From a virus: DNA of 42,448 bases. Position numbers and translations under genes: made by a program. The DNA is taken from positions 1 to 42,448 of IMG/VR virus record IMGVR_UViG_3300042691_024286; one strand, written 5' to 3'. Below the pieces are notes generated by a model. The model did no database searches, had not been told where the DNA came from, and saw only the letters and a list, made by a program, of their open reading frames with translations. Of this stretch, positions 16,702 to 24,940 are shown in pieces. Within the stretch, counting starts at the first letter, position 1; each line of letters opens with the position of its first letter.

Positions 16702-17924
16702 TTTATTAAATTTTTATATAGTTCTGATCTTAATTTTGTTACGTTATTTAAATCGTATTTATCTTTAACAGTTTCATATAATTTTTCACCAAGTTCTTGA
16801 ATTAAACCAGGATTGTCAATTAATTTTTTTGCGTGTTTAGTCCATTGTTTATGATTTTTTGATGGTTCAACAAGTAAACAATTTCCATTAGGGTTCCAAG
16901 CACCACCTTTATCGATTGCACTTATCAAATCAATCGTATATGGGCCATAATTCTGAGCAATTAAAGCTTTTTTATGAAATCCAGCTTCAATTACCTTAAG
17001 TTGTGATTTGTATTTATTAAATTGTGAATCATTAAGGGGTGCGAGAGCAATGTCAAAATGATTGTAACCCGTTGCGTATTGACTAATAGGTTTAGTCCAT
17101 ATTCTACGATAAGGTTTATTTGTATTATTATAGCTGGGGTCATCTTCAAATGAAACCAGGTATCTCAAATAATCTGGATCACCTTCTAAATTTTTGTAAC
17201 TATCAGTTAAAAATAATTCGTACATAAACCAAGTGGTTTCCTGTGGTTGCATTGGTCTTTGTTGTATTTGACCAGTATTGGGATCCATCATCTGTACCGT
17301 ACCTCTTGTGTCAAACCCACATAAAACATATTGCGTCTTTTTTTCAAATGATTTTTGTGTGTTACCCAAACCCTTTAATAACTCAATATCTTTTATATGC
17401 GAAGAACCACCTAACCAACCAAATCTAATCATGTCTGATTCAGTTTTTTTAGGTTTAAATTGTTCTTCATTTGGATCTATTGCATTTGGTAAAATGAAAA
17501 CATTTTTATTGTATTTTTTAACCTCATCCGCTAAAATTACTGTCGGTACAGTTACCATATCGGCCATCTTAATACAATCTAATAAAATACCTGGTATATT
17601 CTCTCTTTTAGCTGAATGATATAAACCGTGAGATGGATCCAAATTCCAGTGGTCATCGGTATCAATAATAACTTTTAAACCTAATTTTTTTAGGTTTTTA
17701 ATAATGTTTATAGCTTCCTTATGTTTATGTTGTGGTATTCTATGTATGAATATAATGTCATACTTTTTTAAGTACTCAACATTATTGAAATCTATTGCAT
17801 AATCAATGTCAACAAAAAATTCATCTGAAAAGTTATTTTGCAGGTTCACGTGTGGATCAACACATCTAAATTTTCCAGAACCCGCTTTATCGCCTGGGGC
17901 TACTAAAATTTTAATTTTTGCCAT
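16698..17924 (-). CDS. GT-B glycosyltransferase, first gene of the glycan operon
   Basis: The 408-residue product has a GT-B layout. The N-terminal half opens IKILVAPGDKAGSGKFRCVDP (a P-G-x-x-G-S-G-x-x-R loop common to phage GT4-like proteins), followed by IFIHRIPQHKHKEA and VIIDTDDHW. The linker carries TVPTVILADEV and FILPNAIDP. The C-terminal half begins IRFGWLGGSSHIKDIELL and has FDIALAPLNDSQFNKYKSQL then KVIEAGFHKKALIA, the donor-binding region. Similar proteins occur widely in large phages. The ATG at 17924 lies about 24 nt downstream of a Bacteroidota-type promoter, making it the likely first gene of the 17924-to-7496 run. Confidence 0.8.
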   Translation of the reverse strand: MAKIKILVAPGDKAGSGKFRCVDPHVNLQNNFSDEFFVDIDYAIDFNNVEYLKKYDIIFIHRIPQHKHKEAINIIKNLKKLGLKVIIDTDDHWNLDPSHGLYHSAKRENIPGILLDCIKMADMVTVPTVILADEVKKYNKNVFILPNAIDPNEEQFKPKKTESDMIRFGWLGGSSHIKDIELLKGLGNTQKSFEKKTQYVLCGFDTRGTVQMMDPNTGQIQQRPMQPQETTWFMYELFLTDSYKNLEGDPDYLRYLVSFEDDPSYNNTNKPYRRIWTKPISQYATGYNHFDIALAPLNDSQFNKYKSQLKVIEAGFHKKALIAQNYGPYTIDLISAIDKGGAWNPNGNCLLVEPSKNHKQWTKHAKKLIDNPGLIQELGEKLYETVKDKYDLNNVTKLRSELYKNLIK

Positions 17925-17947
17925 ATATCTGTATTCTGGGTTTTAAC

Positions 17948-17978
17948 CAAAAGTAAAAAAAAATACTGTAAAAAACAA
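17948..17978 (-). promoter_or_regulatory. Bacteroidota-type host promoter for the glycan operon
   Basis: On the minus strand the sequence reads TTG (17976-17978), 20 nt, then TACTTTTG (17948-17955), which fits the TAnnTTTG -7 element exactly. The same spacing is found before the DNA polymerase. A 6-bp hairpin (17962-17983, AATACT/AGTATT) followed by a T run overlaps it, so this stretch could also act as a weak terminator for the cupin transcript. Confidence 0.6.
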
Positions 17979-18007
17979 GTATTTGGTTAATTTTATCTCT
18001 AAATTTA

Positions 18008-18406
18008 TTATGGGTTATTAGAATCCCCTTTATATACTCGGTAAGAGTCTTCATCAAAATGCTGTGTAGATACTTCAAATATAACACCATCGGTAAGTGC
18101 TATTAATTGATGCGGTTGACCAGGTAATTGCCTTACACTATCACCTTCTCGTAACTCAACTTCATGAGTATCCGCATTGTTAGTGTCAATCCATCTGTAA
18201 ATAAATTTACCTTCTTTGACATACCAGGCTTCATCTTTAATCATATGGTAGTGCATAGAAAACTTAGCTCCCGCTTTGAAGCAAAGTAATTTCCCGCAAT
18301 ACAATTCATTATTTTCAAATATAATTTCATACCCCCACCCTTTTGGTACGTTGCAACCAGAGCATTCCTTAGCATTTATAACCATTGGTTTTTGTTTATG
18401 TCCCAT
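18008..18406 (-). CDS. Cupin-fold protein, sugar isomerase/epimerase-like
   Basis: The 132-residue product is a single cupin domain. [20 protein letters not shown] resembles the KxWG-E opening of mannose-6-phosphate isomerase type II and related cupins. Metal ligands are visible in [15 protein letters not shown] (H-x-H-x4-E) and in [10 protein letters not shown] (second motif). The GHKQKP and CSGC stretches at the N-terminus are unusual. Such cupins often sit in nonulosonate and capsule gene clusters. It overlaps the cytidylyltransferase gene by 11 nt and is 83 nt upstream of the glycan operon start, from which it is separated by a promoter. The reaction is not determinable here. Confidence 0.75.
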   Translation of the reverse strand: MGHKQKPMVINAKECSGCNVPKGWGYEIIFENNELYCGKLLCFKAGAKFSMHYHMIKDEAWYVKEGKFIYRWIDTNNADTHEVELREGDSVRQLPGQPHQLIALTDGVIFEVSTQHFDEDSYRVYKGDSNNP

Positions 18407-18785
18407 TTTGTAGTATTTCTGTTGTTGAAAAATTTATTCTGTTAAAGTAGATTATTTCTTTTGCGTATTCGGCGCCAATTATTTTTTTATCCTTATAATC
18501 AGAGCCAATGACAAAGTAGTCTGGTGAGTTTATTTTTATTAATTCTTTTAACTCTTCATCACTATCAAAAATTAATACATTGTGAACACCCTTTATTGAT
18601 ATTAAATTGTAATGCCTTTCAAATTGGTTATGGTATGGTCTATGATCGCCCTTTAATTTTCTTACCCTAGAATCACTATCAATTCCAATTATTAATTTAC
18701 CCAATGACGATGCGTGATTAATTAATCTAAAATGGCCATTATGTAAAATGTCAAAAGTTCCGTTTACCCAAACTATTTCATTCAT
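18396..18785 (-). CDS. Cytidylyltransferase-like (RfaE/TagD-type) nucleotidyltransferase
   Basis: The 129-residue product has the nucleotidyltransferase signature [14 protein letters not shown] (H-x-G-H at 15-18) and an FSTTEIL near the C-terminus, equivalent to the STS-x-I/V motif. [13 protein letters not shown] matches the region following the first half of the domain in heptose-1-phosphate adenylyltransferases (HldE/RfaE C-terminal part) and glycerol-3-phosphate cytidylyltransferases. It should activate a phosphorylated sugar or polyol. I use the ATG at 18785; a TTG at 18812 would add nine residues and touch the upstream terminator's A run. The 3' end overlaps the cupin start, so the two are probably coupled. 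Confidence 0.82.
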   Translation of the reverse strand: MNEIVWVNGTFDILHNGHFRLINHASSLGKLIIGIDSDSRVRKLKGDHRPYHNQFERHYNLISIKGVHNVLIFDSDEELKELIKINSPDYFVIGSDYKDKKIIGAEYAKEIIYFNRINFSTTEILQNGT

Positions 18786-18810
18786 ATGACAATAATAAGA
18801 AATAAATGGC

Positions 18811-18839
18811 AAAAAAAAAGGGGTTAATTACTTAACCCC
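18811..18839 (-). terminator. Rho-independent terminator after the DUF397-like gene
   Basis: On the minus strand an 8-bp perfect stem (GGGGTTAA/TTAACCCC, loop GTAA) is followed by nine Ts. It lies 28 nt after the stop at 18867 and just before the cytidylyltransferase start, so it separates the small-gene operon from the glycan genes. Confidence 0.88.
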
Positions 18840-18866
18840 CATTTATTTAGTGTTTTCATAACAAAA

Positions 18867-19055
18867 TCACTTGGTCTGTTCGATAACTTTATCAAACTTG
18901 CCATTTTTTGCCGCCTCAACAAAATCTTTAAATTGATTTTTTGTCCATGTTGTGATACCTTCTGGGCCATTTTTGTCGCCTAAGACAATGGCATTTTCTT
19001 GTACCTCAACAACTGGGCAGCATTTGTTTTTGCAGAATTTAATTGTCTTACTCAT
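18867..19055 (-). CDS. Small Cys-containing protein resembling DUF397
   Basis: The 62-residue product begins with a cysteine cluster (CKNKCCPVVEV), then IVLGDKNGPEGITTW and FKDFVEAAKNGKFDKV. The order 'C..VE....I.L.D...P.G...W....F..F....K.G.FD' resembles DUF397 of actinobacteria, where it pairs with HTH regulators, but this is a visual match over a short protein. It is the last gene before a strong terminator and follows the holin-like gene by 21 nt. A role as a small regulator or inhibitor is possible; I cannot support more than the pattern. Confidence 0.6.
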   Translation of the reverse strand: MSKTIKFCKNKCCPVVEVQENAIVLGDKNGPEGITTWTKNQFKDFVEAAKNGKFDKVIEQTK

Positions 19056-19076
19056 GCTATTAATTTTGTGTGAAGT

Positions 19077-19241
19077 TTATTTTTTCTTTGACAAAATTGA
19101 CCAAACGCCACCGATCACGGTTACTAATGCACCAACTAACTCAACTGATTGTGTTTCAGTTGCAAGTCCTTTTGCAACCAAAATACCACCAACGAAAGTT
19201 AAAATGTGGCGGACTAAACCTAATACTTGTTCTTTGTTCAT
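19077..19241 (-). CDS. Holin-like small membrane protein
   Basis: The product is 54 residues and was read directly from the reverse complement. It starts MNKEQVLGLVRHILTFVGGI, continues LVAKGLATETQSVELVGALV and ends TVIGGVWSILSKKK. That gives two hydrophobic helices (about 8-24 and 34-50), a short polar turn and a positively charged C-terminus, the layout of small class II-type phage holins. Holins form the membrane lesion that times lysis. No endolysin is visible in the window next to it, so an unrelated small membrane protein is an alternative. It sits between the 186-residue gene (25-nt gap) and the DUF397-like gene. Confidence 0.65.
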   Translation of the reverse strand: MNKEQVLGLVRHILTFVGGILVAKGLATETQSVELVGALVTVIGGVWSILSKKK

Positions 19242-19266
19242 GTTTTTTCTTTTTAAAATGTTTATT

Positions 19267-19827
19267 TTATTTTTTAACTTCCTTTAGGGCAGTTAACTTA
19301 CCCCCAAAGGTTTTATCACCAATTTTAATTTGAATATTTTCATCAATAGATGTTTTTTTGCTAACTTGTTCTAACGTTTCTTCTACCGTTTTTTTGATAA
19401 TATATTCAATTAATTTGGTGTCCATAACTGGGGCCGTTTTTTGTGATTCATGAAGAATATTATGGCCTTCGTTAATGGTTTCCGTTTTTACTGGAGCAAC
19501 TTTTTTTGTTATTTCTTGCATCATTGATTCCATACCAACTGGGGCTGTTGGATCTATGATTGGGTTTTCTTGAAAAGATTTTAAAATCGCCGCTGGCATT
19601 TTTGATGTTGATAAATTTCTCATATTATTTGATTTTTTTTGCATTTGTGCTTCTGAAATCAAATCATTACCATCCGAGTCTAGCATCCTGTCAATATCTT
19701 CTTCAGTCATGGGTTTTTTACCATAATCACTTTTTGCGGTTACCGAAACACCCTCAACTTTTTCCATAACTTTTCTAGCACTTTGTATTGATTGTGCTAA
19801 AAAGTTCATTTTATCATTCTGATTCAT
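19267..19827 (-). CDS. Unknown protein in a late-type small-gene operon
   Basis: The 186-residue product is helical at the N-terminus (MNFLAQSIQSARKVMEKVEG) and has an acidic segment MTEEDIDRMLDSDGNDLI. A disordered middle rich in Met/Pro/Gln follows, then a C-terminal strand-rich part (IQIKIGDKTFGGKLTAL). I do not recognise it. The start overlaps the WYL-like gene end by 14 nt. Because the operon is headed by a late-type promoter (21643-21652), a structural or morphogenetic role is reasonable, but nothing specific supports it. Confidence 0.6.
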   Translation of the reverse strand: MNQNDKMNFLAQSIQSARKVMEKVEGVSVTAKSDYGKKPMTEEDIDRMLDSDGNDLISEAQMQKKSNNMRNLSTSKMPAAILKSFQENPIIDPTAPVGMESMMQEITKKVAPVKTETINEGHNILHESQKTAPVMDTKLIEYIIKKTVEETLEQVSKKTSIDENIQIKIGDKTFGGKLTALKEVKK

Positions 19828-20341
19828 AGTTAAAATTTAAAATCCAATTTAAAAACCCTTTGCTTTCAGCTAACTGTTCTTTCTCTGGATTTTCAACTGG
19901 CGGTTGTTCTATCTTATTTTGGTTATCTATTGGTTTTTTACTCAAATCTAATTTTAATTCTGGTCTGTCATTTTTCATTTTCTTATCACCAGCTGTACTG
20001 AATCCAGAACCCGCTGGTGCCTGAAAGGGTTTATATGCGCTATTATCACCATTCATTAAAGTTATACTACTCATCTCATCAACCAAGAAAGTTTTCCAAG
20101 CTTTTTGATTTGAGTTTGTAGTCCCACCAATTTGATAAGCTCTTAGCATCCATTTGTCGGTTGCTTTGCTTTTACCTAAATCCGTTGGTTGGGCAAATCT
20201 CCAATTTTGTCTTGTATAATTCTTTTCTTTCGGATCTCTAAATTTAATACCTTTATACCAAAAAGAAATTTCAACCTTATCTTCAATTGCTTTTTTTAAT
20301 AAGGTTAATTTATCTCTTTCAGATTGTTCAAGTATAAGCAT
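19814..20341 (-). CDS. WYL-domain-like protein
   Basis: The 175-residue product has an N-terminal segment that looks like a WYL domain. LLKKAIEDKVEISFWYKG opens it (family: I..A......F.Y.g). RFAQPTDLGKSKAT and KWMLRAYQIGG follow (family: P..l......W.L.AY......R.F), then TFLVDEMSSITLM. The canonical W-Y-L triplet is represented by WMLRAYQI. WYL domains bind ligands or nucleic acid in regulators and defence-related proteins. The C-terminal half is a Pro/Lys-rich tail ending in an aromatic segment (GFLNWILNFNYESE). No HTH is present, so a DNA-binding regulator is not shown. It overlaps the following gene by 14 nt. Confidence 0.6.
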   Translation of the reverse strand: MLILEQSERDKLTLLKKAIEDKVEISFWYKGIKFRDPKEKNYTRQNWRFAQPTDLGKSKATDKWMLRAYQIGGTTNSNQKAWKTFLVDEMSSITLMNGDNSAYKPFQAPAGSGFSTAGDKKMKNDRPELKLDLSKKPIDNQNKIEQPPVENPEKEQLAESKGFLNWILNFNYESE

Positions 20342-20359
20342 AGATTTCGAAATGTAAAG

Positions 20360-20626
20360 TTATTCTGGTGAAGTATATGGTGCTGAGTCGCTATATTGAT
20401 TCACAGCTTTTAACACGCTTCTGGTTAAAATATCGGTTTTACCACCAATTGTCTGTGTTTCACCTTTTCCTTTTTCGTCACCATCCGATAACGCATTTGG
20501 GTGACCTGCACCATATTCTGATGAAGTTGGTTTATATTCGTTGATAGGGAATAATTTACCCTCTCTTTCATCAACAGCAACTTTTCTAAGCTGTTCTGAG
20601 GCTGGAATTCTAACGGTGTCTGCCAT
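20360..20626 (-). CDS. Small unknown protein, probably structural
   Basis: The 88-residue product is polar, Ser/Gly/Glu-rich and low in hydrophobics (TSSEYGAGHPNALSDGDEKG), so it is likely disordered or partly so. No family recognised. It is 1 nt from the 155-residue gene upstream and 18 nt from the WYL-like gene downstream. Its place in a late-type operon suggests a virion or assembly protein. Confidence 0.6.
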   Translation of the reverse strand: MADTVRIPASEQLRKVAVDEREGKLFPINEYKPTSSEYGAGHPNALSDGDEKGKGETQTIGGKTDILTRSVLKAVNQYSDSAPYTSPE

Positions 20627-20627
20627 T

Positions 20628-21095
20628 TTAGTTTAAATTTTTGTATATTTTTTTTATTTTATTTATTTCTTCCATCAATTCAGAAGTTGACATAAATTCT
20701 GGTGTTGATTTTAATGTTGGTGTTACTGGATTAAGATTGTCTTTAGCATCGGATCTAAATTGATTTTCCATTCCAGCATTTTTTCTAGCTGATTTTGTAC
20801 CATAAACACTTTTTCTCGCCTGATCCAAAGTATAATTAACCCAATCCTTCATAACATCCCCACCATTTAATAAATATTCAATCTCATCATAATTTTCGTC
20901 AGTTATATAATCAAAGTAATTTTTTATTCTTTTAAGTTGCTCATATGTACAAGCCTTTCTTTCAAGAATAAAAATAGCTCGATTAAAACCTTTAGATTCT
21001 CTTTTATCTGAGAATTTTTTTAAGTTTTTTCCAAGCTCTTTCAATACCTTCTCAGGTACTGGAAATATTTTACCGATTAATTTTGAGTTTGACAT
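20628..21095 (-). CDS. Helical unknown protein in the late-type operon
   Basis: The 155-residue product is mostly helical and basic: KLIGKIFPVPEKVLKELGKN at the start, a central RKACTYEQLKRIKNYFDYI segment, and a C-terminal helix after a disordered linker. Tyr and Lys are frequent. I recognise no family. It touches its neighbours (0-1 nt gaps), so it is almost certainly translated. A structural or chaperone role is inferred only from the operon. Confidence 0.6.
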   Translation of the reverse strand: MSNSKLIGKIFPVPEKVLKELGKNLKKFSDKRESKGFNRAIFILERKACTYEQLKRIKNYFDYITDENYDEIEYLLNGGDVMKDWVNYTLDQARKSVYGTKSARKNAGMENQFRSDAKDNLNPVTPTLKSTPEFMSTSELMEEINKIKKIYKNLN

Positions 21096-21626
21096 TTATC
21101 TTATCTTTTCACTGAAATAAGACAAAATAACTTTTTTCTCGTCCTCAGACATTACTTCTTTAATTGTCTCGGCGATTTTTGTTAATTTATCTAATAGTAA
21201 AATTTCTTTATTTTTAATTTCATCGATTGTCGGAACTTGTTTTGTTAACACATCGCCAACGTGATTTTTTTTCGCTAAAAGAGTCTCCATCATTTTATAC
21301 GCCTTTTCTTTACTAATTTCTTTTAGTTTAGATTCTGGCGTTGATTTAGCTTCAAAGTACTCTTCGAATTTTTCAGATTCACCAACAGATTCCAAAAATT
21401 TATAAAAATTTTCTGGATCTTTAGCCATTTTATTAGCTTCGTTAGAATACGGTAGTTCTTTTTCTTGTAATTTTACATTATATATTGTCCAATTGTAAGG
21501 TTGAGTTCTCATCCTTACACTTTTATCTGTCGTTGTTTTGGCAGAGGTTTTTGGGTCAATATTAGGAACTTTACTACTAATAATGCTACCATCCAAATTA
21601 ACAAACTCTTTTATACCGTCTTCCAT
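21096..21626 (-). CDS. Unknown protein, first gene of the late-type operon
   Basis: The 176-residue product has a polar N-terminus (DPKTSAKTTTDKSVRMRTQP), then a region with the aromatic segment YNWTIYNVKLQEKEL, and a long charged helix to the C-terminus (KEVMSEDEKKVILSYFSEKI). Family not recognised. The ATG at 21626 lies 16 nt downstream of a GATATTTATA box, the same layout as the other late-type starts, so it probably begins the transcript that runs to the terminator at 18811-18839. Confidence 0.6.
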   Translation of the reverse strand: MEDGIKEFVNLDGSIISSKVPNIDPKTSAKTTTDKSVRMRTQPYNWTIYNVKLQEKELPYSNEANKMAKDPENFYKFLESVGESEKFEEYFEAKSTPESKLKEISKEKAYKMMETLLAKKNHVGDVLTKQVPTIDEIKNKEILLLDKLTKIAETIKEVMSEDEKKVILSYFSEKIR

Positions 21627-21642
21627 ATTATTTAATATTTCT

Positions 21643-21652
21643 TATAAATATC
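21643..21652 (-). promoter_or_regulatory. Late-type promoter box GATATTTATA
   Basis: On the minus strand GATATTTATA lies 16 nt before the ATG at 21626, in the 46-nt gap after the DNA polymerase stop. The box and the sequence just downstream (AAGAAATATT) closely match the box and leader of the 33431 gene on the other strand (ACTATTTATA then AGAAAAATT). Confidence 0.65.
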
Positions 21653-21672
21653 TAGGAAATCGCATTTGTTAA

Positions 21673-24600
21673 CTAAACAGGTACTTCTCTACCCAAACCT
21701 GGGATTGTGAAATTGACATTATCCGTAAACCAAAAATCAGAATCGTAATTGTATTTACCCCAATAAATCTTTTCAAGGTCTGATGGTGTGAATAATTCCT
21801 CAATTGTATCTTGATCGCTTTCTTTATTTGGTTGGCTATTAACCATTTCAAGTTCTGATACCATCCAATTCTTTTTTTCTTCTGGGCTGTTAATTAGTAT
21901 TTGGTTTCTAACCTTAATATCAAAATTAACCAAAAGCCCTTTGATTCTAGAATTAAACATCGCAACATATTTTTCAACATTGTATTCCCCAACAGCTTCT
22001 GGGTTAGCCTCCATTTGCTTTTCATCAAGAAGATAGCAATTTATTTTTTCAGTTATATCATAATACTCTGGGCCTGGTGACTTACCATTATTAATCTCAA
22101 ACAATCTAACTTCAGCCGCATTTAACTTACATTTTTTGGTTGTTTGGATATCTCCGTGAGATTTTTTTGTACCATTATTCACATAATAAAGTGTATCACC
22201 CAAACTGACCGATATATTATTTAAAATAGCCAATTCCATATGAGCTTGTTTTGGTAATGGTTGTCCGTTTTTGTTAACACCTCTGTTTCTATATTGTTCA
22301 ATAGTTTTTTTAACCCTAGCTTTGGTTGCGATTTTAGCCAAAGGTATTTTTTTGTCACATATCTTACCTATATAATCATAATAAAGTTGGACAAACTCAT
22401 AACCCTTACCGTTTAAAAGTAAAACAATAGACTTATCCAAAAACTCTTCAATATAAATTGGTAGCTTTTTAGATTTAATCGTATTTCCAGTTAAACTAAT
22501 ACTACCATCATTTTCAAGTAGAGCATAGTTTTTACGAGCTAAATTTAGTGTGGCTGGCCACATACCATCTAAACCAAGTGCCATCTCGCCTTTCATATAT
22601 AAATCATTAAATTCAGCAACAACGGCATGTACACCTCTGTATTCTTTACCCGCAACAACTTCGCTATTATAACCTTTACCCACATAATAAAAATGTTCTT
22701 CACCTGTACTTGGCGCCATGAAGTTAACACCGTCAGTGTCAAGTACAGTTGGTTGGTAACCTCTTTTCATAAAGAACTTAACCATTAAACGAAGATACTG
22801 CCTAGCTCTACATGTTATACCCTCAGCAACATCCATTTCAGCCCACGGGAACGCATTTGGTGCACCCAACGCACCGAACATCGAGTTAATGAAGATTTTA
22901 AGTGGTAATTGTTTTCTTTTGTAAAGCGACTCAAGTTGTTTATTACCCTCTTTACCATATTTTTTAGCCAAGTCTTTTGCTTTAAATCTTTCAGAGTGAA
23001 AATATTTTAAGAAAGATTTCATTACACCACTAACATCAACAGATGGGAATACATCATGCGCTAATTGTATAGCTGGGTACAGTGAGTTAAAGTCCATTTT
23101 TCTCAAGTCTTTTGAGAACCCAACTTTTAATAGTCTTGATAACCCCCCAACAAAATCTCTTTTTCTATCCGAAATTGGTATTGCTAAATTTTTCTCATAA
23201 GACCATGTTAGCATTAGTAGTTTCCATAACCCAGCGGTACCCATGGTTGATACTCTTTGATATGTGGTTGGGATCATTTTAGCCAACATAAAAGATGTTT
23301 GATTGTAGATGTTATCAACTTCCATGGTCTCCCATAAGTCATCCATCAAATACCTTTTAACTATGTATTTACCATCAACTTCAATCCAATCGTGATTGAC
23401 ATACTTTTCAATGGCATTAATATTTGCCAGTAAAAACTGATAAGTTTTTGGCGCTCTTTTTGGTAATTCAGCTAAACCAGTACCAAGACCATCTGATGGA
23501 AAAACAACACTATAACCATCTCGTATTTTTGATAAAATTTGCGTTACCGCATAATTAATCTTTTTCTTATTTTCTTCAAATTCGGAATCACAATAGAACG
23601 CATCAGGATCCATTGTTGGTTTTTTCTTTGTTGGTATTCCAATTGAGTTTTTTTCCCCCCTCATTTGACCAGCTTGACCACCAAAACCATCACGCTCATC
23701 ATTATCACCAAAAACAAATATTTTTTTAGGATTATCTCGAACAATTTCTCTTGTGATATAATCCATTTTTTCAAATTTTGGTTTTATCTCTAAATAAGAA
23801 CCAGTCTTATCATCAAAATAATATTTTTTATCGCTAGACCATAAAGCCCCAATCTTATCACCTTTAATATAAACACGATTCTTTTTTGCTACTTTGTTAT
23901 ACTTACAAACGTATTTTAATGAGGCTGACTTCATGCTAGAGTCAATCGCTTGGGCTCTTCTAACAGAGTGTATAATATCAATAATCGAATATCCGAACAT
24001 GTTTGTTTGAACATAATCCTCAATTTCGTTACCCAATTTTAATATACCATCTCGATTATTAATAACTTCACCGTTTTTTAGTGTTTTGGCGATTTTAGTT
24101 ATATCAACACCAAGTATCTCACATCTTTTAAAAATAAAATCCCAGTCAAAGTTTGCACTATTGTACCCCCCAATTATTGTTGGTTTTAAATAATCGATAA
24201 CCGCAAAAAATTTAGCTATCGCAGCAACTTCACTTCTGTCAGCATTTTCACCATCGGTTTCACAATCAAATAATTCCTCAAAACCATTGTTTGACTTACA
24301 ACCAACCAAAAATATCCTAGAAGTTCTAGGATCCAAGCCAGTTGTCTCTAAGTCGAATACGAATTTTTCTAGATTGTCGTAGTCCTCATAACCTTTATAA
24401 AGCCTTTTACCTGTTGATATTAGGTATTGTTCGATAGGACTCAAAATTAAGAAGTTTTCATTTATACCATTGCGTCTATCGTACACGCCGCCATAAAGAC
24501 CTCCGTTTCTAAAAAACTGCAACATCCTTTCATGCCCCTGATCGCAAGTTACCAAATATTGGTAACCAGTCTCAAGCTTAGGATGGTTTTGGTGGTCAAG

Positions 24601-24879
24601 TTCGGTTATGGTTACACCATATTCTTTTCTAGCATTTTGAATGTTTAGATCGTTTTTACCGTAAAAATTAAGGTTTTCTTTTAACTCCCCGAGGTGTTTC
24701 ATCCACATAAAGGACTTAAGTGGTTCGGTTTCAGTTGTTTTTGTACCGTCAGGTAGCTGTTTGAACTTGTAAATTAAATTCGTTTCTTTATCGTACTCTA
24801 AATTTACGATATATTTTTCGTCATCATGACCCAATAAAAACGACTCGACTTCACTTAACGATATTTTATACTCAGACAT
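21673..24879 (-). CDS. Family B DNA polymerase with a domain inserted in its exonuclease region
   Basis: This 1068-residue replicative polymerase carries the 3'-5' exonuclease motifs: Exo I FVFDLETTGLD (D176/E178), Exo II GGYNSANFDWDF (N240/D245) and Exo III YLMDD (Y510/D514). The palm motifs follow: A DFNSLYP (D596), B KIFINSMFG (661-669) and C VLDTDG (D714/D716; the usual YGDTDS is changed at both ends). Between Exo II and Exo III, about residues 380-490, lies an extra domain: KIFVFGDN, GFGGQAGQMRGEKNSIGIPTK, then VVFPSDGLGTGLAELPKRAP. This is the pattern of a small protein usually found alone in phages and bacteria. Polymerase motifs resume in register after it, so the gene looks functional. 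A Bacteroidota-type promoter and an AAGGTG ribosome-binding site precede the start. Confidence 0.93.
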   Translation of the reverse strand: MSEYKISLSEVESFLLGHDDEKYIVNLEYDKETNLIYKFKQLPDGTKTTETEPLKSFMWMKHLGELKENLNFYGKNDLNIQNARKEYGVTITELDHQNHPKLETGYQYLVTCDQGHERMLQFFRNGGLYGGVYDRRNGINENFLILSPIEQYLISTGKRLYKGYEDYDNLEKFVFDLETTGLDPRTSRIFLVGCKSNNGFEELFDCETDGENADRSEVAAIAKFFAVIDYLKPTIIGGYNSANFDWDFIFKRCEILGVDITKIAKTLKNGEVINNRDGILKLGNEIEDYVQTNMFGYSIIDIIHSVRRAQAIDSSMKSASLKYVCKYNKVAKKNRVYIKGDKIGALWSSDKKYYFDDKTGSYLEIKPKFEKMDYITREIVRDNPKKIFVFGDNDERDGFGGQAGQMRGEKNSIGIPTKKKPTMDPDAFYCDSEFEENKKKINYAVTQILSKIRDGYSVVFPSDGLGTGLAELPKRAPKTYQFLLANINAIEKYVNHDWIEVDGKYIVKRYLMDDLWETMEVDNIYNQTSFMLAKMIPTTYQRVSTMGTAGLWKLLMLTWSYEKNLAIPISDRKRDFVGGLSRLLKVGFSKDLRKMDFNSLYPAIQLAHDVFPSVDVSGVMKSFLKYFHSERFKAKDLAKKYGKEGNKQLESLYKRKQLPLKIFINSMFGALGAPNAFPWAEMDVAEGITCRARQYLRLMVKFFMKRGYQPTVLDTDGVNFMAPSTGEEHFYYVGKGYNSEVVAGKEYRGVHAVVAEFNDLYMKGEMALGLDGMWPATLNLARKNYALLENDGSISLTGNTIKSKKLPIYIEEFLDKSIVLLLNGKGYEFVQLYYDYIGKICDKKIPLAKIATKARVKKTIEQYRNRGVNKNGQPLPKQAHMELAILNNISVSLGDTLYYVNNGTKKSHGDIQTTKKCKLNAAEVRLFEINNGKSPGPEYYDITEKINCYLLDEKQMEANPEAVGEYNVEKYVAMFNSRIKGLLVNFDIKVRNQILINSPEEKKNWMVSELEMVNSQPNKESDQDTIEELFTPSDLEKIYWGKYNYDSDFWFTDNVNFTIPGLGREVPV

Positions 24880-24899
24880 ATTTCACCTTAGATTTGCCA

Positions 24900-24931
24900 C
24901 AAAGATAGTAAACTATTCAGTAAAAAGCAAA
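24900..24931 (-). promoter_or_regulatory. Bacteroidota-type host promoter for the DNA polymerase
   Basis: On the minus strand TTTG (24928-24931) is followed after 20 nt by TATCTTTG (24900-24907), an exact TAnnTTTG. The start codon at 24879 lies 20 nt downstream, behind AAGGTGAAAT. This indicates early transcription by unmodified host RNA polymerase. Confidence 0.72.
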
Positions 24932-24940
24932 TCCTGGTTA

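Noticed and set aside
23200-23750. Intein in the DNA polymerase
   Set aside because: The insert has no N-terminal Cys/Ser splice residue, no HN-C/S/T C-terminal junction and is too short for a homing intein. It is an in-frame structural domain.
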